The notes under the pieces were generated by a model, which searched no databases, was not told the origin of the DNA, and saw only the letters and a list, made by a program, of their open reading frames with translations. A DNA stretch of 40,899 bases. It comes from Smithella sp. (GTDB lineage: Bacteria; Desulfobacterota; Syntrophia; Syntrophales; Smithellaceae). Numbering within the stretch: the first letter of the stretch is position 1; every line of letters starts with the position of its first letter. Where the stretch lies: positions 264,001 through 304,899 of the forward strand of contig SCVW01000025.1 of assembly GCA_007244375.1 (NCBI GenBank), read 5' to 3'. The position numbers were made by a program, and so were the translations under genes. Shown piece after piece: positions 26,815-36,204 of this stretch.

Positions 26815-27837
26815 TTAGCTTACAGGCCATGGCACCTCGCCTAAGGCCATCCGGCACAGATCGGTAATAAATATCTGTGGCAAACCGGCCTTTGAAGTCT
26901 CGCCGCGCATCACAGTATCGCACATAGGGCAGATCGTTATCATGGCCTCGGCACGGTTATCCATCGCGTCTTTGATATTGTCGCCCTGGATGTTCATCGC
27001 GATATCTCTGTTTACGAAGAGAGCCGGCCCACCGCAGCAAAGGGCATTCACGCCCTCATATTTTCTTGAAACGCGTTGTACTCCTATAAGCCCGAATATT
27101 TCATCAAGCCAGACATCCTGTTCCGGTAACCACCTGATGGCACAGTTCGGCTGATAGGCGACTTTTTTGTTCAACCTGATTATATCGATTTTATTGTTCA
27201 TAAGATAATCACGCATGTATTCGAACAGGTGCATATAATTGAAGGGCACATCTATACCAAGCTCCTTGGCTTTGACATGTGCCAGAATATATCCTTCGTT
27301 ATGAATGTAAACGATATCTTTGCCCAGTTCAGCAAATGCATCGATTACCTTTTGACCATATCTTTCCGCAAGGCTCGCGCCGCCCATATGGGCCATGCCG
27401 ACTAAAGAAACATACTTTCTTCCGCGAATCACGGTCATGCCCTTGAACATCTTGCTTTCAAGCGTACCGTCCGGAAACTGGGTGAACAGGAAGGAATCAA
27501 AGGAGAGGGCAGGCTTATCAGGCTCTCCTTCTATCACTTGGACGTCCTTGCTGCCGTGTTCAAATGTCTTTATCACTGCATCAGTAAAAGGTTTAAAACT
27601 CACAGAGATCGGACTCCCGAACTTCTCCTGCATCTTGTAGATTAGGTTAGCTGGATCGGCGCCAGCCGGGCAGTATTGAAAGCATGCATTACAGGTAATG
27701 CACTTGTCCAATATATCAGCCGCTTTTCCCTCCATGAGAAGTTTTATTTCGCTGACGGCCTTGTCTTTATCGTAATTAACATAACGGCACTTTACCAGAC
27801 AATCACCACAAAAATCACACTTTAAAGCATCCCACAT
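26815..27837 (-). CDS. HdrD/GlpC-type Fe-S oxidoreductase
   Basis: The 340-residue soluble protein has two N-terminal [4Fe-4S] motifs, C7/C10/C13/C17 and C46/C49/C52/C56. A C-terminal CCG-type domain follows (QPNCAIRW..., ALCCGGPALF, ICPMCDTVMRG). This layout matches heterodisulfide reductase D-like and GlpC-like electron carriers. No partner flavoprotein or membrane subunit is adjacent, so its redox partner is unknown. It has a strong GGAGG ribosome binding site and starts with MWDALKC. It converges with the radical SAM gene 187 bp away. Confidence 0.85.
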   Translation of the reverse strand: MWDALKCDFCGDCLVKCRYVNYDKDKAVSEIKLLMEGKAADILDKCITCNACFQYCPAGADPANLIYKMQEKFGSPISVSFKPFTDAVIKTFEHGSKDVQVIEGEPDKPALSFDSFLFTQFPDGTLESKMFKGMTVIRGRKYVSLVGMAHMGGASLAERYGQKVIDAFAELGKDIVYIHNEGYILAHVKAKELGIDVPFNYMHLFEYMRDYLMNNKIDIIRLNKKVAYQPNCAIRWLPEQDVWLDEIFGLIGVQRVSRKYEGVNALCCGGPALFVNRDIAMNIQGDNIKDAMDNRAEAMITICPMCDTVMRGETSKAGLPQIFITDLCRMALGEVPWPVS

Positions 27838-28066
27838 CTTTTAACCTCCATAAAAGTTGGTTGGACAAAACCCTTAAAAGAAAAAGCGCCTCTTTTATCC
27901 CTTTCAGACCTTCATCAATTTACACAACGGTGTGCACATGAGTATGGTGAATATGTATACAAGCTTTTATTTGACCTGCCTTTTTTTATTTACATAATTA
28001 ACAATTACGATTTAAAAAGAAGTATGTTTGCCAAAATCATCGAATGCTTTTTACAGGAAGAAAGTT

Positions 28067-29224
28067 TTATTTCTTCAGCAATAAATACAACTCCCCATTC
28101 TCTTTGAGAGTGCCGGCGGTGTATTCCGCTTCCATGCCAAATCCGCAGAAAAGGTCGACTCTGCCGGGGCCCATAATTGCCGAGCCTTTGTCCTGATTGA
28201 GAACAAAACGGGAGAAATCGACTTTGCCTTTAATATTCCCATTTTCATCGAAGACAGGTTTGCGCAAGCGAATAAACGCCAGTGCTCCCTCTGGAAAAAA
28301 ATCGGGATCTGTTGCAATTGTTCTGCCCGGAGTTACCGGCTCGCCCAGCGACCCGATCGGTTCCTTCTCCAGAAAGCGGAAGAAAGTGTATCTTTCGTTA
28401 TGGCTCAGTACATCATAAATTTCCTGATCACTTTTCCCTCGCAAGAACTCATGGCGATAAGAAGCCTCGCTGCTTTTTATTTTGCCGTTTTCCAGCATGT
28501 ATTTAGTGACACTGCGAAAAGGACGGCCGTTGGTCTGCGCAAAACCAACCGTTAGAACATCCCCGTTTTCCAGCTCGATTTTTCCGGAACCCTGAATATG
28601 CAGCGAAAATAATTCTACCGAATCGGACACCCAGACAAGCTCCAGATTTTTGCCCTGCAAAACTCTGTCAACATCAATTTCACGCCGGCTGTAATAGGGA
28701 ACAAATTTGCCGTCCTTCATCCGACCAATCTGATTGTCTTTTTTAATTAAGTCGGGGGGCACTCTATAGAGAGGATATTTATATTTTTCAGTTCGCTCCA
28801 GCGAACCTTCCAGCAATGGTTCGTAATAGCCTGTAAAAAGCGCATTGGAATTGCTGCCTGATCCGGCGACACGATACACATTAAATTCCGCTGCAATTTT
28901 TTTGTTTAGTTCAGCCTTATTTACCGTCTGACGCAGAATCGTGCGAAATTCTGTAAGTGTTGCTTTTAATTGTCGCGAACTGATTAACCTGTCCGCAACA
29001 TGGTAGACTTTATCGCGTCCGGAATTTTCATAATAATTAATGCTGCGTTCGATCGCCAACTCCAGCGAATCCGTATCGAGGTCATCGGCAAAACTAATAT
29101 CGGCAGCCGTAATCGGAATAAAAGCTTCGGAAGGTTTTACATGATATTTGGGAACACCGCGTAAGCAACCGTTCAGGGAAAGGGCAATTATCAGAAGCAA
29201 ATAGACTTTAAACGAATGTTTCAT
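28067..29224 (-). CDS. mltA: Membrane-bound lytic murein transglycosylase A
   Basis: MltA cleaves peptidoglycan glycan strands from the outer-membrane side, giving 1,6-anhydro-muropeptides. The 385-residue precursor has a lipoprotein signal with C20 (LNGC). The MltA domain shows FTGYYEPLLEGS, YYSRREID, VWVSDSVELFSLHIQGSGKI and GFAQTNGRPF, and the 3D-type C-terminal domain has KGSAIMGPGRVDLFCGFG with the predicted catalytic Asp. It is translationally coupled to the GNAT gene by a 4-nt overlap. Confidence 0.93.
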   Translation of the reverse strand: MKHSFKVYLLLIIALSLNGCLRGVPKYHVKPSEAFIPITAADISFADDLDTDSLELAIERSINYYENSGRDKVYHVADRLISSRQLKATLTEFRTILRQTVNKAELNKKIAAEFNVYRVAGSGSNSNALFTGYYEPLLEGSLERTEKYKYPLYRVPPDLIKKDNQIGRMKDGKFVPYYSRREIDVDRVLQGKNLELVWVSDSVELFSLHIQGSGKIELENGDVLTVGFAQTNGRPFRSVTKYMLENGKIKSSEASYRHEFLRGKSDQEIYDVLSHNERYTFFRFLEKEPIGSLGEPVTPGRTIATDPDFFPEGALAFIRLRKPVFDENGNIKGKVDFSRFVLNQDKGSAIMGPGRVDLFCGFGMEAEYTAGTLKENGELYLLLKK

Positions 29225-29679
29225 AATTCCACAATCATCGCCGTTTCATCGCAATAGTCGGGATATTTGGAACAACGAAAACAGTCCGCCCAAATCTTTT
29301 CCGGCAGCATGTTCTTGTCAATTTCTTTAAATCCTAATTTAAGAAAAAAATCTCTTTTGTAAGTAAGAGTAAATACCTTAAAAAGGCCTAAGGTAATGGC
29401 TTCGGAAATACACGCTTCCACAAGCTCCCTGCCGATACCCCTGCCCCGATAATTTTCATCCACATAAAGCGAACGAATTTCCGCAAGATTTTCCCAGATG
29501 ATATTCATTGCGCAAATACCGGTAACCTGCGAATTGTTTTCATCATAATAAACAAAAAAATCCCTCAAAGAATTATAAATATCCATCAGAGAACGTGGCA
29601 GCATTTCACCTTTTCCTGACGACAGATTTATCAGGCGGTGAATAGTTTTCACATCATCAATGCGCGCTTTTCTCAGCAT
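29221..29679 (-). CDS. GNAT N-acetyltransferase, N-acetylglutamate synthase-like
   Basis: The 152-residue protein is a GNAT acetyltransferase with the acetyl-CoA pyrophosphate-binding loop RGRGIG at residues 78-83 after the strand EIRSLYVDENY. Its length and C-terminal stretch (FFLKLGFKEIDKNMLPEKIWADCFRC...) match the short ArgA-type N-acetylglutamate synthases found in several Deltaproteobacteria, where the enzyme starts arginine synthesis without an amino-acid-kinase domain. Substrate identity is inferred by resemblance. It sits between recN and mltA with a 15-nt gap after recN. Confidence 0.8.
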   Translation of the reverse strand: MLRKARIDDVKTIHRLINLSSGKGEMLPRSLMDIYNSLRDFFVYYDENNSQVTGICAMNIIWENLAEIRSLYVDENYRGRGIGRELVEACISEAITLGLFKVFTLTYKRDFFLKLGFKEIDKNMLPEKIWADCFRCSKYPDYCDETAMIVEL

Positions 29680-29694
29680 TTTCTTTCTCCTAAT

Positions 29695-31386
29695 TTAAAA
29701 TTTGGATATTTTGGACTCTTTTATCATTTCACGGGCGTGCTTCCGTGTTGTTTCGGTTACATTCACGCCGCCAAGCATGCGACTGATTTCTTCAACTTTC
29801 TGTTCATCATCAAGTTCTTCCACATATGTAATCGTTCTGCCTTTCATAACCTTTTTGTAAACATGCAGATGACTATCTCCAAAACAGGCAATCTGGGGTA
29901 AATGGGTGATACAAATAACCTGATGATTGGCGGACACAGCTTTCAATTTCCGGCCGACGATTTCCGCCACTGCTCCTCCAATGCCGTTATCCACCTCATC
30001 AAAAACAATCGATGCCACGGAACCGGTGCGTGACAATACGTTTTTCAACGCCAGAATTATCCGCGATAATTCACCACCGGAGGCAATACTGTTTAGTGGT
30101 TTCGATTCTTCTCCTTTATTGGCAGTGAGATAAAATTCAATCTCATCGCCCCCTGTTTGTTCGAATAACTCAATGCTTTTATCCGTAGCACACTTATTAA
30201 AATTAACATGGAAAAACGCATTGGGCATATTCAGTTCGTGTATTTCTTTGTTCACGGCCTCCTGCAATTTCTTCGCCGCCTGTTTTCTGATTTCGGAAAG
30301 CCTAAGAGCTTTCTGGCGCAAATCATCTTTTATTTTTTCTTCTTCCTTACTTAATTTCTCCAGATCTTCTTCCAGAGAATAAACCTTGTTCAAATCCTCT
30401 TCTATTTCCTGTTTCCGGCGCAGAACGCTTTCCAGAGAGCCACCGTGCTTGCGTTTCAGCCTGTTTAAAAGTTCAAGACGTTCATCAATAACTGCCAGTC
30501 GTTGAGCATCAAAAAAAAGGCTTTTGCCGTAATCGCGCATCGCCAGTGCCGCTTCCTGCAAAGTTATAAAGCTATCTTCAATATCCTTGTCGGCAATTTT
30601 CAATCCGCCGTCTATTTTCTTTATTTCTTTTATCTGATTCTGAACATCTTTCAATTTAACAATGACAGAATCCTTTTCTCCATATAGTAAATCGTATGAG
30701 CAATTAGCCCAACGGGACAATTTTTGAAAATTAACCAGAACTTTTTTTTCGTCTGCCAGAACGGTATCTTCTTCAGGCTGAGGATCAACATCCTGAATTT
30801 CTTTTAACTGGAATTTCAATAAATCAGTTTTTTCTTCCCGTCTTTTATTCAAGTTCTGTAATTTTTCTATCTGAGTCCTGATATTGCGATATTGGTTATA
30901 AATACCTTCATAGTCCAATCTGTCAGGCAGACATCCGCCGAATTCATCCAGAATGTTAACATGATTTTCGGCATTCAGAATTACCTGATGTTCACGCTGA
31001 CCGCATATATTAATAAGATTTTCACTGACGGAAGCCAGATTGGCCAAAGTCGCTGTTTGTCCGTTGATAAATGCCCTGTTCTTACCTGTGTGCGAGATAA
31101 TCCGGCGAATAATCAAATCTTCTTCATCAGGGAAACCCATATCCGCAATTTTATCCCGCATCTGTTTATTGGCGGAGATATCAAAAACTGCTTCAACAGT
31201 AGCCGTGTCCGCCTGAGCCCTTATTATTTCGGTTGTAGCCCTGTCTCCTAAAAGAAGACTTACCGCACCGATAATTATTGATTTACCGGCACCGGTTTCA
31301 CCGGAAATAATATTCAAACCGTCGCCGAAAGAAACGTGGAGTTCATCAATGATGGCAAAATTTTTAATGCTCAATTCATTAAGCAT
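29695..31386 (-). CDS. recN: DNA repair protein RecN
   Basis: RecN is an SMC-like ATPase that holds broken DNA ends together during recombinational repair. Walker A is GETGAGKS at residues 29-36. Long coiled-coil segments fill the middle, and the C-terminal half has the signature SGGELSRIILALKN and Walker B SIVFDEVDNGIGG. The ATG at 31386 gives the conserved MLNELSIKNFAIID start; the frame is open 22 codons further, but that lead is not homologous and would run deep into nadK. The start overlaps the nadK stop by 8 nt. Full length is 563 residues. Confidence 0.94.
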   Translation of the reverse strand: MLNELSIKNFAIIDELHVSFGDGLNIISGETGAGKSIIIGAVSLLLGDRATTEIIRAQADTATVEAVFDISANKQMRDKIADMGFPDEEDLIIRRIISHTGKNRAFINGQTATLANLASVSENLINICGQREHQVILNAENHVNILDEFGGCLPDRLDYEGIYNQYRNIRTQIEKLQNLNKRREEKTDLLKFQLKEIQDVDPQPEEDTVLADEKKVLVNFQKLSRWANCSYDLLYGEKDSVIVKLKDVQNQIKEIKKIDGGLKIADKDIEDSFITLQEAALAMRDYGKSLFFDAQRLAVIDERLELLNRLKRKHGGSLESVLRRKQEIEEDLNKVYSLEEDLEKLSKEEEKIKDDLRQKALRLSEIRKQAAKKLQEAVNKEIHELNMPNAFFHVNFNKCATDKSIELFEQTGGDEIEFYLTANKGEESKPLNSIASGGELSRIILALKNVLSRTGSVASIVFDEVDNGIGGAVAEIVGRKLKAVSANHQVICITHLPQIACFGDSHLHVYKKVMKGRTITYVEELDDEQKVEEISRMLGGVNVTETTRKHAREMIKESKISKF

Positions 31387-32269
31387 TTTTCTTTTTTCTA
31401 GCTCCCGGAGGTAAGTCACCCCAACCGAGCTTGGAACGCAGAATTTCACCATAGCTGCGGTACGGAGAAAGAACCAGCATTGTCGTATTTTTTGATCTTT
31501 TAACAGTTACGACATCGCCGGATACTATTTTGTAGGCTTCCTGTCCGTCCAAAGTCAACATAGCGCCTTTATCCTTGGACCAGAGCGTTATCTTCAAATT
31601 CGAATCTTCAGAAAAAATAATCGGGCGATTAGTCAGAGTATGGGGACAAATAGGATTAATAATAATCAGGTCTTTCCCGGGAAAGACAATGGGACCACCG
31701 GCGGAAAGCGAATAGGCAGTGGAACCGGTGGGAGTGGAAACAATCAACCCGTCTCCTTTATAAGTTGTCAGATATTTGCCGTTTACATCCAGTTCCAGTT
31801 CATTCATACGGGAAAGACTGCCGCGATTAATTACCACGTCGTTTAGAACACCACCCACATTAGTAATCGTTTTTCCATGTCTGATGCTTACATCAAGCAT
31901 CATCCTTTTTTCCGTTTCGAATTCACCTCTGATAACCAACTCCAGCGCCGAATGGATTTCGTTTAAATTTACTTCGGTAAGATAACCAAAACTACCCATG
32001 TTTATTCCCAGAATTGGAACTTTATGCCCGGCCACATAACGCGCCGCTCGCAACATTGTGCCGTCTCCGCCCAAAACAACAATAAGTTCCGTTTTTTTTG
32101 CCAAGTCGGATCTATCCATCCCTCCATCAAGAGCAGCTTTTCTGGAAATTTCCATTTCCAAAAACACTTTCACACTCTTTTCTTCCAGCCATTTTTTCAA
32201 TGACCGGACATGGTCGGCAATATTTTCTTTTTCAAGGTTGGCAATAATGCCTATTCTTTTAATTTTCAT
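31379..32269 (-). CDS. nadK: NAD kinase
   Basis: NAD kinase phosphorylates NAD to NADP. The family motif GGDG lies at residues 67-70 (VLGGDGTMLRAAR), followed by LGINMGSFGYLTE and the second conserved block GDGLIVSTPTGSTAYSLSAGGPIV. The 296-residue length is standard. It is the first gene of nadK-recN-GNAT-mltA, an arrangement with recN next to nadK that is common in bacteria. A GAGG sequence about 9 nt upstream supports the ATG at 32269. Confidence 0.95.
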   Translation of the reverse strand: MKIKRIGIIANLEKENIADHVRSLKKWLEEKSVKVFLEMEISRKAALDGGMDRSDLAKKTELIVVLGGDGTMLRAARYVAGHKVPILGINMGSFGYLTEVNLNEIHSALELVIRGEFETEKRMMLDVSIRHGKTITNVGGVLNDVVINRGSLSRMNELELDVNGKYLTTYKGDGLIVSTPTGSTAYSLSAGGPIVFPGKDLIIINPICPHTLTNRPIIFSEDSNLKITLWSKDKGAMLTLDGQEAYKIVSGDVVTVKRSKNTTMLVLSPYRSYGEILRSKLGWGDLPPGARKKKNA

Positions 32270-32499
32270 TTACTTAGACCTCGGAATACTGAGCTCCCTA
32301 ACATAAAAAAAACTCTCTGTCTACGTATAATATTGCACAAATATGTTCATGATATACTTAATATTTTTTGTAGAATTACCCGTATAAATTTCAAAAACGT
32401 CACTCTTCTAATAAAGAAAAGAATAACCACTTTGGAATGAAATGAAAACAAATTTTTCGGTCTGTAATCTAATCTTCCTTGTCAAAAAAATATTCGTGC

Positions 32500-34773
32500 C
32501 TAGCGGTTAAAAATATCTGTGTCGTAGTCCGGCAGGCAGAATGCACAGCCGTTGTAACCTTGAGCCAGCGCCTCGTCGATTGTTTGGAAAATGTGACGAC
32601 GATCCTGACGGATGGCCCTGCTGAAAGGGCAAATGGGGAGATGTAATTCATGCGATCTGACATTTCCGATGAATATTATCGGCGGCACATTATATGCCAT
32701 ATCCAAAAAGTAAGGCATGTAATCCTGATGTCCGAAAAATCCCGTTGCTTCAAACTGTCGCAAACCGTCTATATTCCATACACCCGAATGGTCTGACGGT
32801 TCAATTGAATTTGGATCATCTGTATTGTAGTTTCTGTTTCCCGGAATGCGGTTAAGCCACGCGCTTCTCGTCAGTTCATTGGTATCCTGAGCAAGCAAAA
32901 GCTTGGATAAACACCAGGAATTATAAAAGGCGGGCAAATTAGCAAGGTCAATGCCGTAGTTAATGCCGTCCTGCGCAAACGGAATACGACTGATAAAATC
33001 CAGATACTCAATAGGTGTCAGACTGATCGGCATCGTTCTTATTAATTCCTGTATGTCAGGAGGAATTCCGGCCATAGTCCAGATAGCCCTTTTAAGATTA
33101 TCTGTATAGTCAGAGATATTTTCTGAAAGGATACCTACGGTCTCTGCCGCTTCTTCAGCCAAGTCTTTTACTTCATCAGGAATGAGAGACAAGAGAAAAT
33201 CATCGATATCGTCAATCAAATCTTCAATAGTGGAGAAAGCATTGCCAAAAACAGCATCGCCTAAATTATCCAACGGATTAAGATAATCCTCCAATTCCTT
33301 GTAAAACCCTTTGAAGTGCCAGACAACATCAAGAGATGTCCATGCAACGCTGCTGCTTTCAGCCATTTTTTTTAAAAAGGTCTGACCGCATTTCAGGTAT
33401 GCCTCCAACAAATTCCTAGTGGAGTGTATGCGGGAATCATGAAAATCTCTTACCAGACGCCAGAACAGACGCATAGGATTCAATCGGGAACAATTGCTAC
33501 GATTTTGATCCGCCTGAGCGCTCCATTGCCCATGCAACCAATAGGCACGGGAAAGACGATAAGCTATTCCTGAAGGCAGAACGGCAGTTAAATCATCTGT
33601 GGAAAGATTATTCAGATCTATCTGTATGTCGAAACCAAATTGATTCTGTAGGTGGTCAAGAAACATCGCTCCTCCTGTATCCAGAAATTGCTCAATAAGG
33701 TAAACATAAGGCGCCTTGGTTTTTGTTTCTTTCAGTTCATATTCCTCTTCCTCGGTCAAATCTGCAAATCCGGGACGGAAAAATATGCGGCTTTCGGCAA
33801 TAAACTTGTCGAAATGATGTTCCATAGCCAGATGCTTACGCGCTATTTCAAGATCAAAAAATGTTTCAAAAGGACCGCCGGCAAATTCCCCTACCCAGTG
33901 ATGACCATACGCGTCACATGCAAAATGCACCAACCAGCCGCACCAATATGCCAAAGCCTTAAGGTCATCCTCACTCATTTCGCTATACGTTTGCCCATCC
34001 CACTGCTGTCCATCCCACATACAATCAAGCATATGCAAAGCACAGTAGGCACGAACCGGTTTATGATTTATCATCTGAGCATTGCCAAATTCATGGGTAG
34101 GAATAAGAGCAAAAGGCAGATCGGGCGTGCCGTCGGGACCAACCGAACCGGCACGGAAATATTCGGGATAGTCCTGTAAAGCTTTTATGATTTTGGGAGC
34201 GACGGGACATGTAAGATTCGGCAGAGCCGGATTTGATCTGTTTTGAAAAAGAAAATTATATTGTCCATTCTCTTGAGCAGAATCAAAACAATTCACCTCC
34301 CAGAGAATCAGATTGGCAATATAAACATGCGTTCGGCTTCCCCACGCATGACAAACTTTGAACTTCAATCCCAAATATCTTTCGATGCGCATCAGAATTC
34401 TCTGAAAGAATAACGGGAAGCTTATTACAAAAAGAACCTTCCCCTTCAAATCAGACATGTTCACATCTCCGAAAACACGGCTGTCCAGGCTTTCGCGCAA
34501 ATTATCACCCTGTAGGAAGAATATTTTCTTCTCCGCACATACCTTAGAAATGCGTTTGACAAGCAAAGGTATACCCGATTTTTGAAATAAGACAACCGCA
34601 CCGCACTTCAGACCATAATAACGATAAAAAATTTTATCCACGAAAATAAGGCTACCACTGTCGAGAAACGGAAGCATGGAATTTCCCCGAACCCGACACA
34701 ACATAAAAACGCGAGATAATAAAAACAAAATAGTTATTATCCCTGCAAGAAATAAAATCAGAAGCATGTTCAT
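32500..34773 (-). CDS. Fusion: S26 signal peptidase, Zn-dependent PLC-like domain, Ada-like zinc motif
   Basis: One 757-residue frame joins three modules. Residues 1-140 have a transmembrane helix (about 3-22) and a signal peptidase I-like fold with the nucleophile Ser32 (RGNSMLP), general base Lys73 (LLVKRIS) and QGDN. Residues 141 to about 340 resemble the zinc-dependent phospholipase C family: HAWGSRTH (W144, H149), AGSVGPDGTPD (D214), PTHEFG (H227), LVHFACDAYGHH (H283, D287) and H314xxxE318. A helical region without recognised motifs follows to about 700. Residues 701-757 form an Ada-like zinc motif (H711, C715, C743, C746). An AGGAG ribosome binding site precedes the start. Catalytic residues are present, so all modules may be active; substrates are unknown. 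It is monocistronic and diverges from the RdgC gene. Confidence 0.8.
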   Translation of the reverse strand: MNMLLILFLAGIITILFLLSRVFMLCRVRGNSMLPFLDSGSLIFVDKIFYRYYGLKCGAVVLFQKSGIPLLVKRISKVCAEKKIFFLQGDNLRESLDSRVFGDVNMSDLKGKVLFVISFPLFFQRILMRIERYLGLKFKVCHAWGSRTHVYIANLILWEVNCFDSAQENGQYNFLFQNRSNPALPNLTCPVAPKIIKALQDYPEYFRAGSVGPDGTPDLPFALIPTHEFGNAQMINHKPVRAYCALHMLDCMWDGQQWDGQTYSEMSEDDLKALAYWCGWLVHFACDAYGHHWVGEFAGGPFETFFDLEIARKHLAMEHHFDKFIAESRIFFRPGFADLTEEEEYELKETKTKAPYVYLIEQFLDTGGAMFLDHLQNQFGFDIQIDLNNLSTDDLTAVLPSGIAYRLSRAYWLHGQWSAQADQNRSNCSRLNPMRLFWRLVRDFHDSRIHSTRNLLEAYLKCGQTFLKKMAESSSVAWTSLDVVWHFKGFYKELEDYLNPLDNLGDAVFGNAFSTIEDLIDDIDDFLLSLIPDEVKDLAEEAAETVGILSENISDYTDNLKRAIWTMAGIPPDIQELIRTMPISLTPIEYLDFISRIPFAQDGINYGIDLANLPAFYNSWCLSKLLLAQDTNELTRSAWLNRIPGNRNYNTDDPNSIEPSDHSGVWNIDGLRQFEATGFFGHQDYMPYFLDMAYNVPPIIFIGNVRSHELHLPICPFSRAIRQDRRHIFQTIDEALAQGYNGCAFCLPDYDTDIFNR

Positions 34774-34946
34774 AATAATTACTCCTGTATTTCAATCATA
34801 CATGTCATAAAGTTTTTTATAAAACAACGTTGCCGATTTCCACCTTAATTGACTTGGATTTCAAAGTTCATTAACATACAAATCCTTGTGTTTATGGCTG
34901 AACCTATAAAATATTTATTTTTTTAATGCAATACAGACATAAATCC

Positions 34947-34974
34947 TTGACACATTCGGACTGAATAATATACG
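34947..34974 (+). promoter_or_regulatory. Promoter for the RdgC-like gene
   Basis: TTGACA (34947-34952) and TATACG (34969-34974) are separated by 16 nt. Transcription would begin near 34981, just before the GAGG at about 34987 and the ATG at 34999. A second weaker candidate, TTGACT (34849) with TAACAT (34872), lies further upstream. Confidence 0.55.
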
Positions 34975-34998
34975 GTGCAGCCCGTCGAGGTGATTACC

Positions 34999-36069
34999 AT
35001 GGGTTTACTTAAAGGCAGTTTTACTTTTTCCCGTTTTCATGTAGAAGGCCAGTTGCCACAGGCATTTTTAAATTTCGTCAACAGCCGAATTAAAGCCAAT
35101 TCCTACAGGGACGTACCAAAATCAACCGAAGAAAAAAGACTGGGCTGGGTTTCTCTAACTGACATTTTGGATGCCGATTTTGAAAAAGCCAATTATGCGC
35201 TGGGCGATTATCTTATTTTTTCTTTACGCATTGACCGCAAGCTTATTTCGCCAAAGCTGATAAAAATAAAACTAATGGAAGAAGAAAGGCGATTTCTTGC
35301 CCAAAGCGGTAAAAACAGACTCAACAAAGCAACAGCCGCGGATATTAAAAACAAGGTAAAATTGGAACTTCTGACCAAATTTGATGCCATACCATCCTTT
35401 TACGATGTTTGCTGGGCCGTTGGACAAAAGACTATCTATTTTTCTTCACTTGCCGAAAAGGTCGTTGACGACTTTGCCGATATGTTTAAAAAATCATTTG
35501 CCCTGGATCTTAAACCTTTTTCGCCGCAAGAAAACAATCTGATAACAAAAGACCCCGAATCGGCAGATACTGTTTCATTGACCGGTCGGGAATTTTTAAC
35601 CTGGCTGTGGTTCAAATCGGAAGAACGAAACGGCAGAATAAAGATTTCCGAAACAAAAGAAGTCGAATTGCATTTTCTTAAAAAGATAGTCCTGGAAGCA
35701 GGAGAAGGTGAATATTCGCAAGGAGTAGTCTGTCACGGAATTCATGCTGAGCACAAAGAAGGCAAGGAAGCAATCCGCCAAGGCAAGAAAGTCAAAGAGG
35801 CAGGAATTAAACTAATTCATGATAAAAATGAATGGGAATTTATTCTTAAAGCGGACTCTTTCCATTTTCAATCATTGAAATTGCCCGTGACAGACTGGCA
35901 GGAAAACGATGAGGATCAGTCGGGAAAAATCCTGGAACGTATTTATCTGATTGAAGAAGCAGTAAAGGCAGTTGACAGTATCTATGATTCTTTTTTACAA
36001 ATCCGCTATTCGCCGCAATGGGAAGAGAAGGAAAAGAAGCTATTGAAGAAATGGCTGGAACACCGCTAA
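34999..36069 (+). CDS. rdgC: RdgC-like recombination-associated protein
   Basis: The 356-residue protein matches the RdgC pattern: a GSFTFSRFHVEGQLP start, EKRLGWVSLTDILD, then LIFSLRIDRKLISPKLIKIKL with basic-acidic helices and a C-terminal half ending in YSPQWEEKEKKLLKKWL. RdgC in E. coli is a ring-shaped DNA-binding dimer that modulates RecA; this member is longer than the E. coli protein (303). The ATG at 34999 is preferred over an in-frame start at 34975, since the latter would lie at the predicted transcription start and adds eight unconserved residues. Its stop is 2 nt before repeat copy B. Confidence 0.8.
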   Translation: MGLLKGSFTFSRFHVEGQLPQAFLNFVNSRIKANSYRDVPKSTEEKRLGWVSLTDILDADFEKANYALGDYLIFSLRIDRKLISPKLIKIKLMEEERRFLAQSGKNRLNKATAADIKNKVKLELLTKFDAIPSFYDVCWAVGQKTIYFSSLAEKVVDDFADMFKKSFALDLKPFSPQENNLITKDPESADTVSLTGREFLTWLWFKSEERNGRIKISETKEVELHFLKKIVLEAGEGEYSQGVVCHGIHAEHKEGKEAIRQGKKVKEAGIKLIHDKNEWEFILKADSFHFQSLKLPVTDWQENDEDQSGKILERIYLIEEAVKAVDSIYDSFLQIRYSPQWEEKEKKLLKKWLEHR

Positions 36070-36070
36070 C

Positions 36071-36202
36071 CCTACTTCTAAATCAAAGACTATATCGAGG
36101 CGGCTAGGCGGAGGCGACGAGACATATTGAACATACGTTGAGGAAGCCGACAATCCCGATGAATCGGGACCAACAAAGATATCGCTTTGATTTAGAAGTA
36201 GG
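36071..36202. repeat. Dispersed inverted-repeat element, copy B
   Basis: This 132-bp element has perfect 18-bp terminal inverted repeats (CCTACTTCTAAATCAAAG at 36071-36088, complement at 36185-36202). The family core lies at 36146-36178. It fills the gap between the convergent rdgC and acyltransferase stops almost exactly, leaving 1-2 nt on each side. It can fold into one long hairpin and may act as a terminator for both genes. Confidence 0.85.
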
Positions 36203-36204
36203 AT

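Noticed and set aside
31387-31452. 22-residue N-terminal extension of RecN
   Set aside because: The extension lies inside nadK in another frame; RecN proteins begin at the MLNELSIKNF equivalent.
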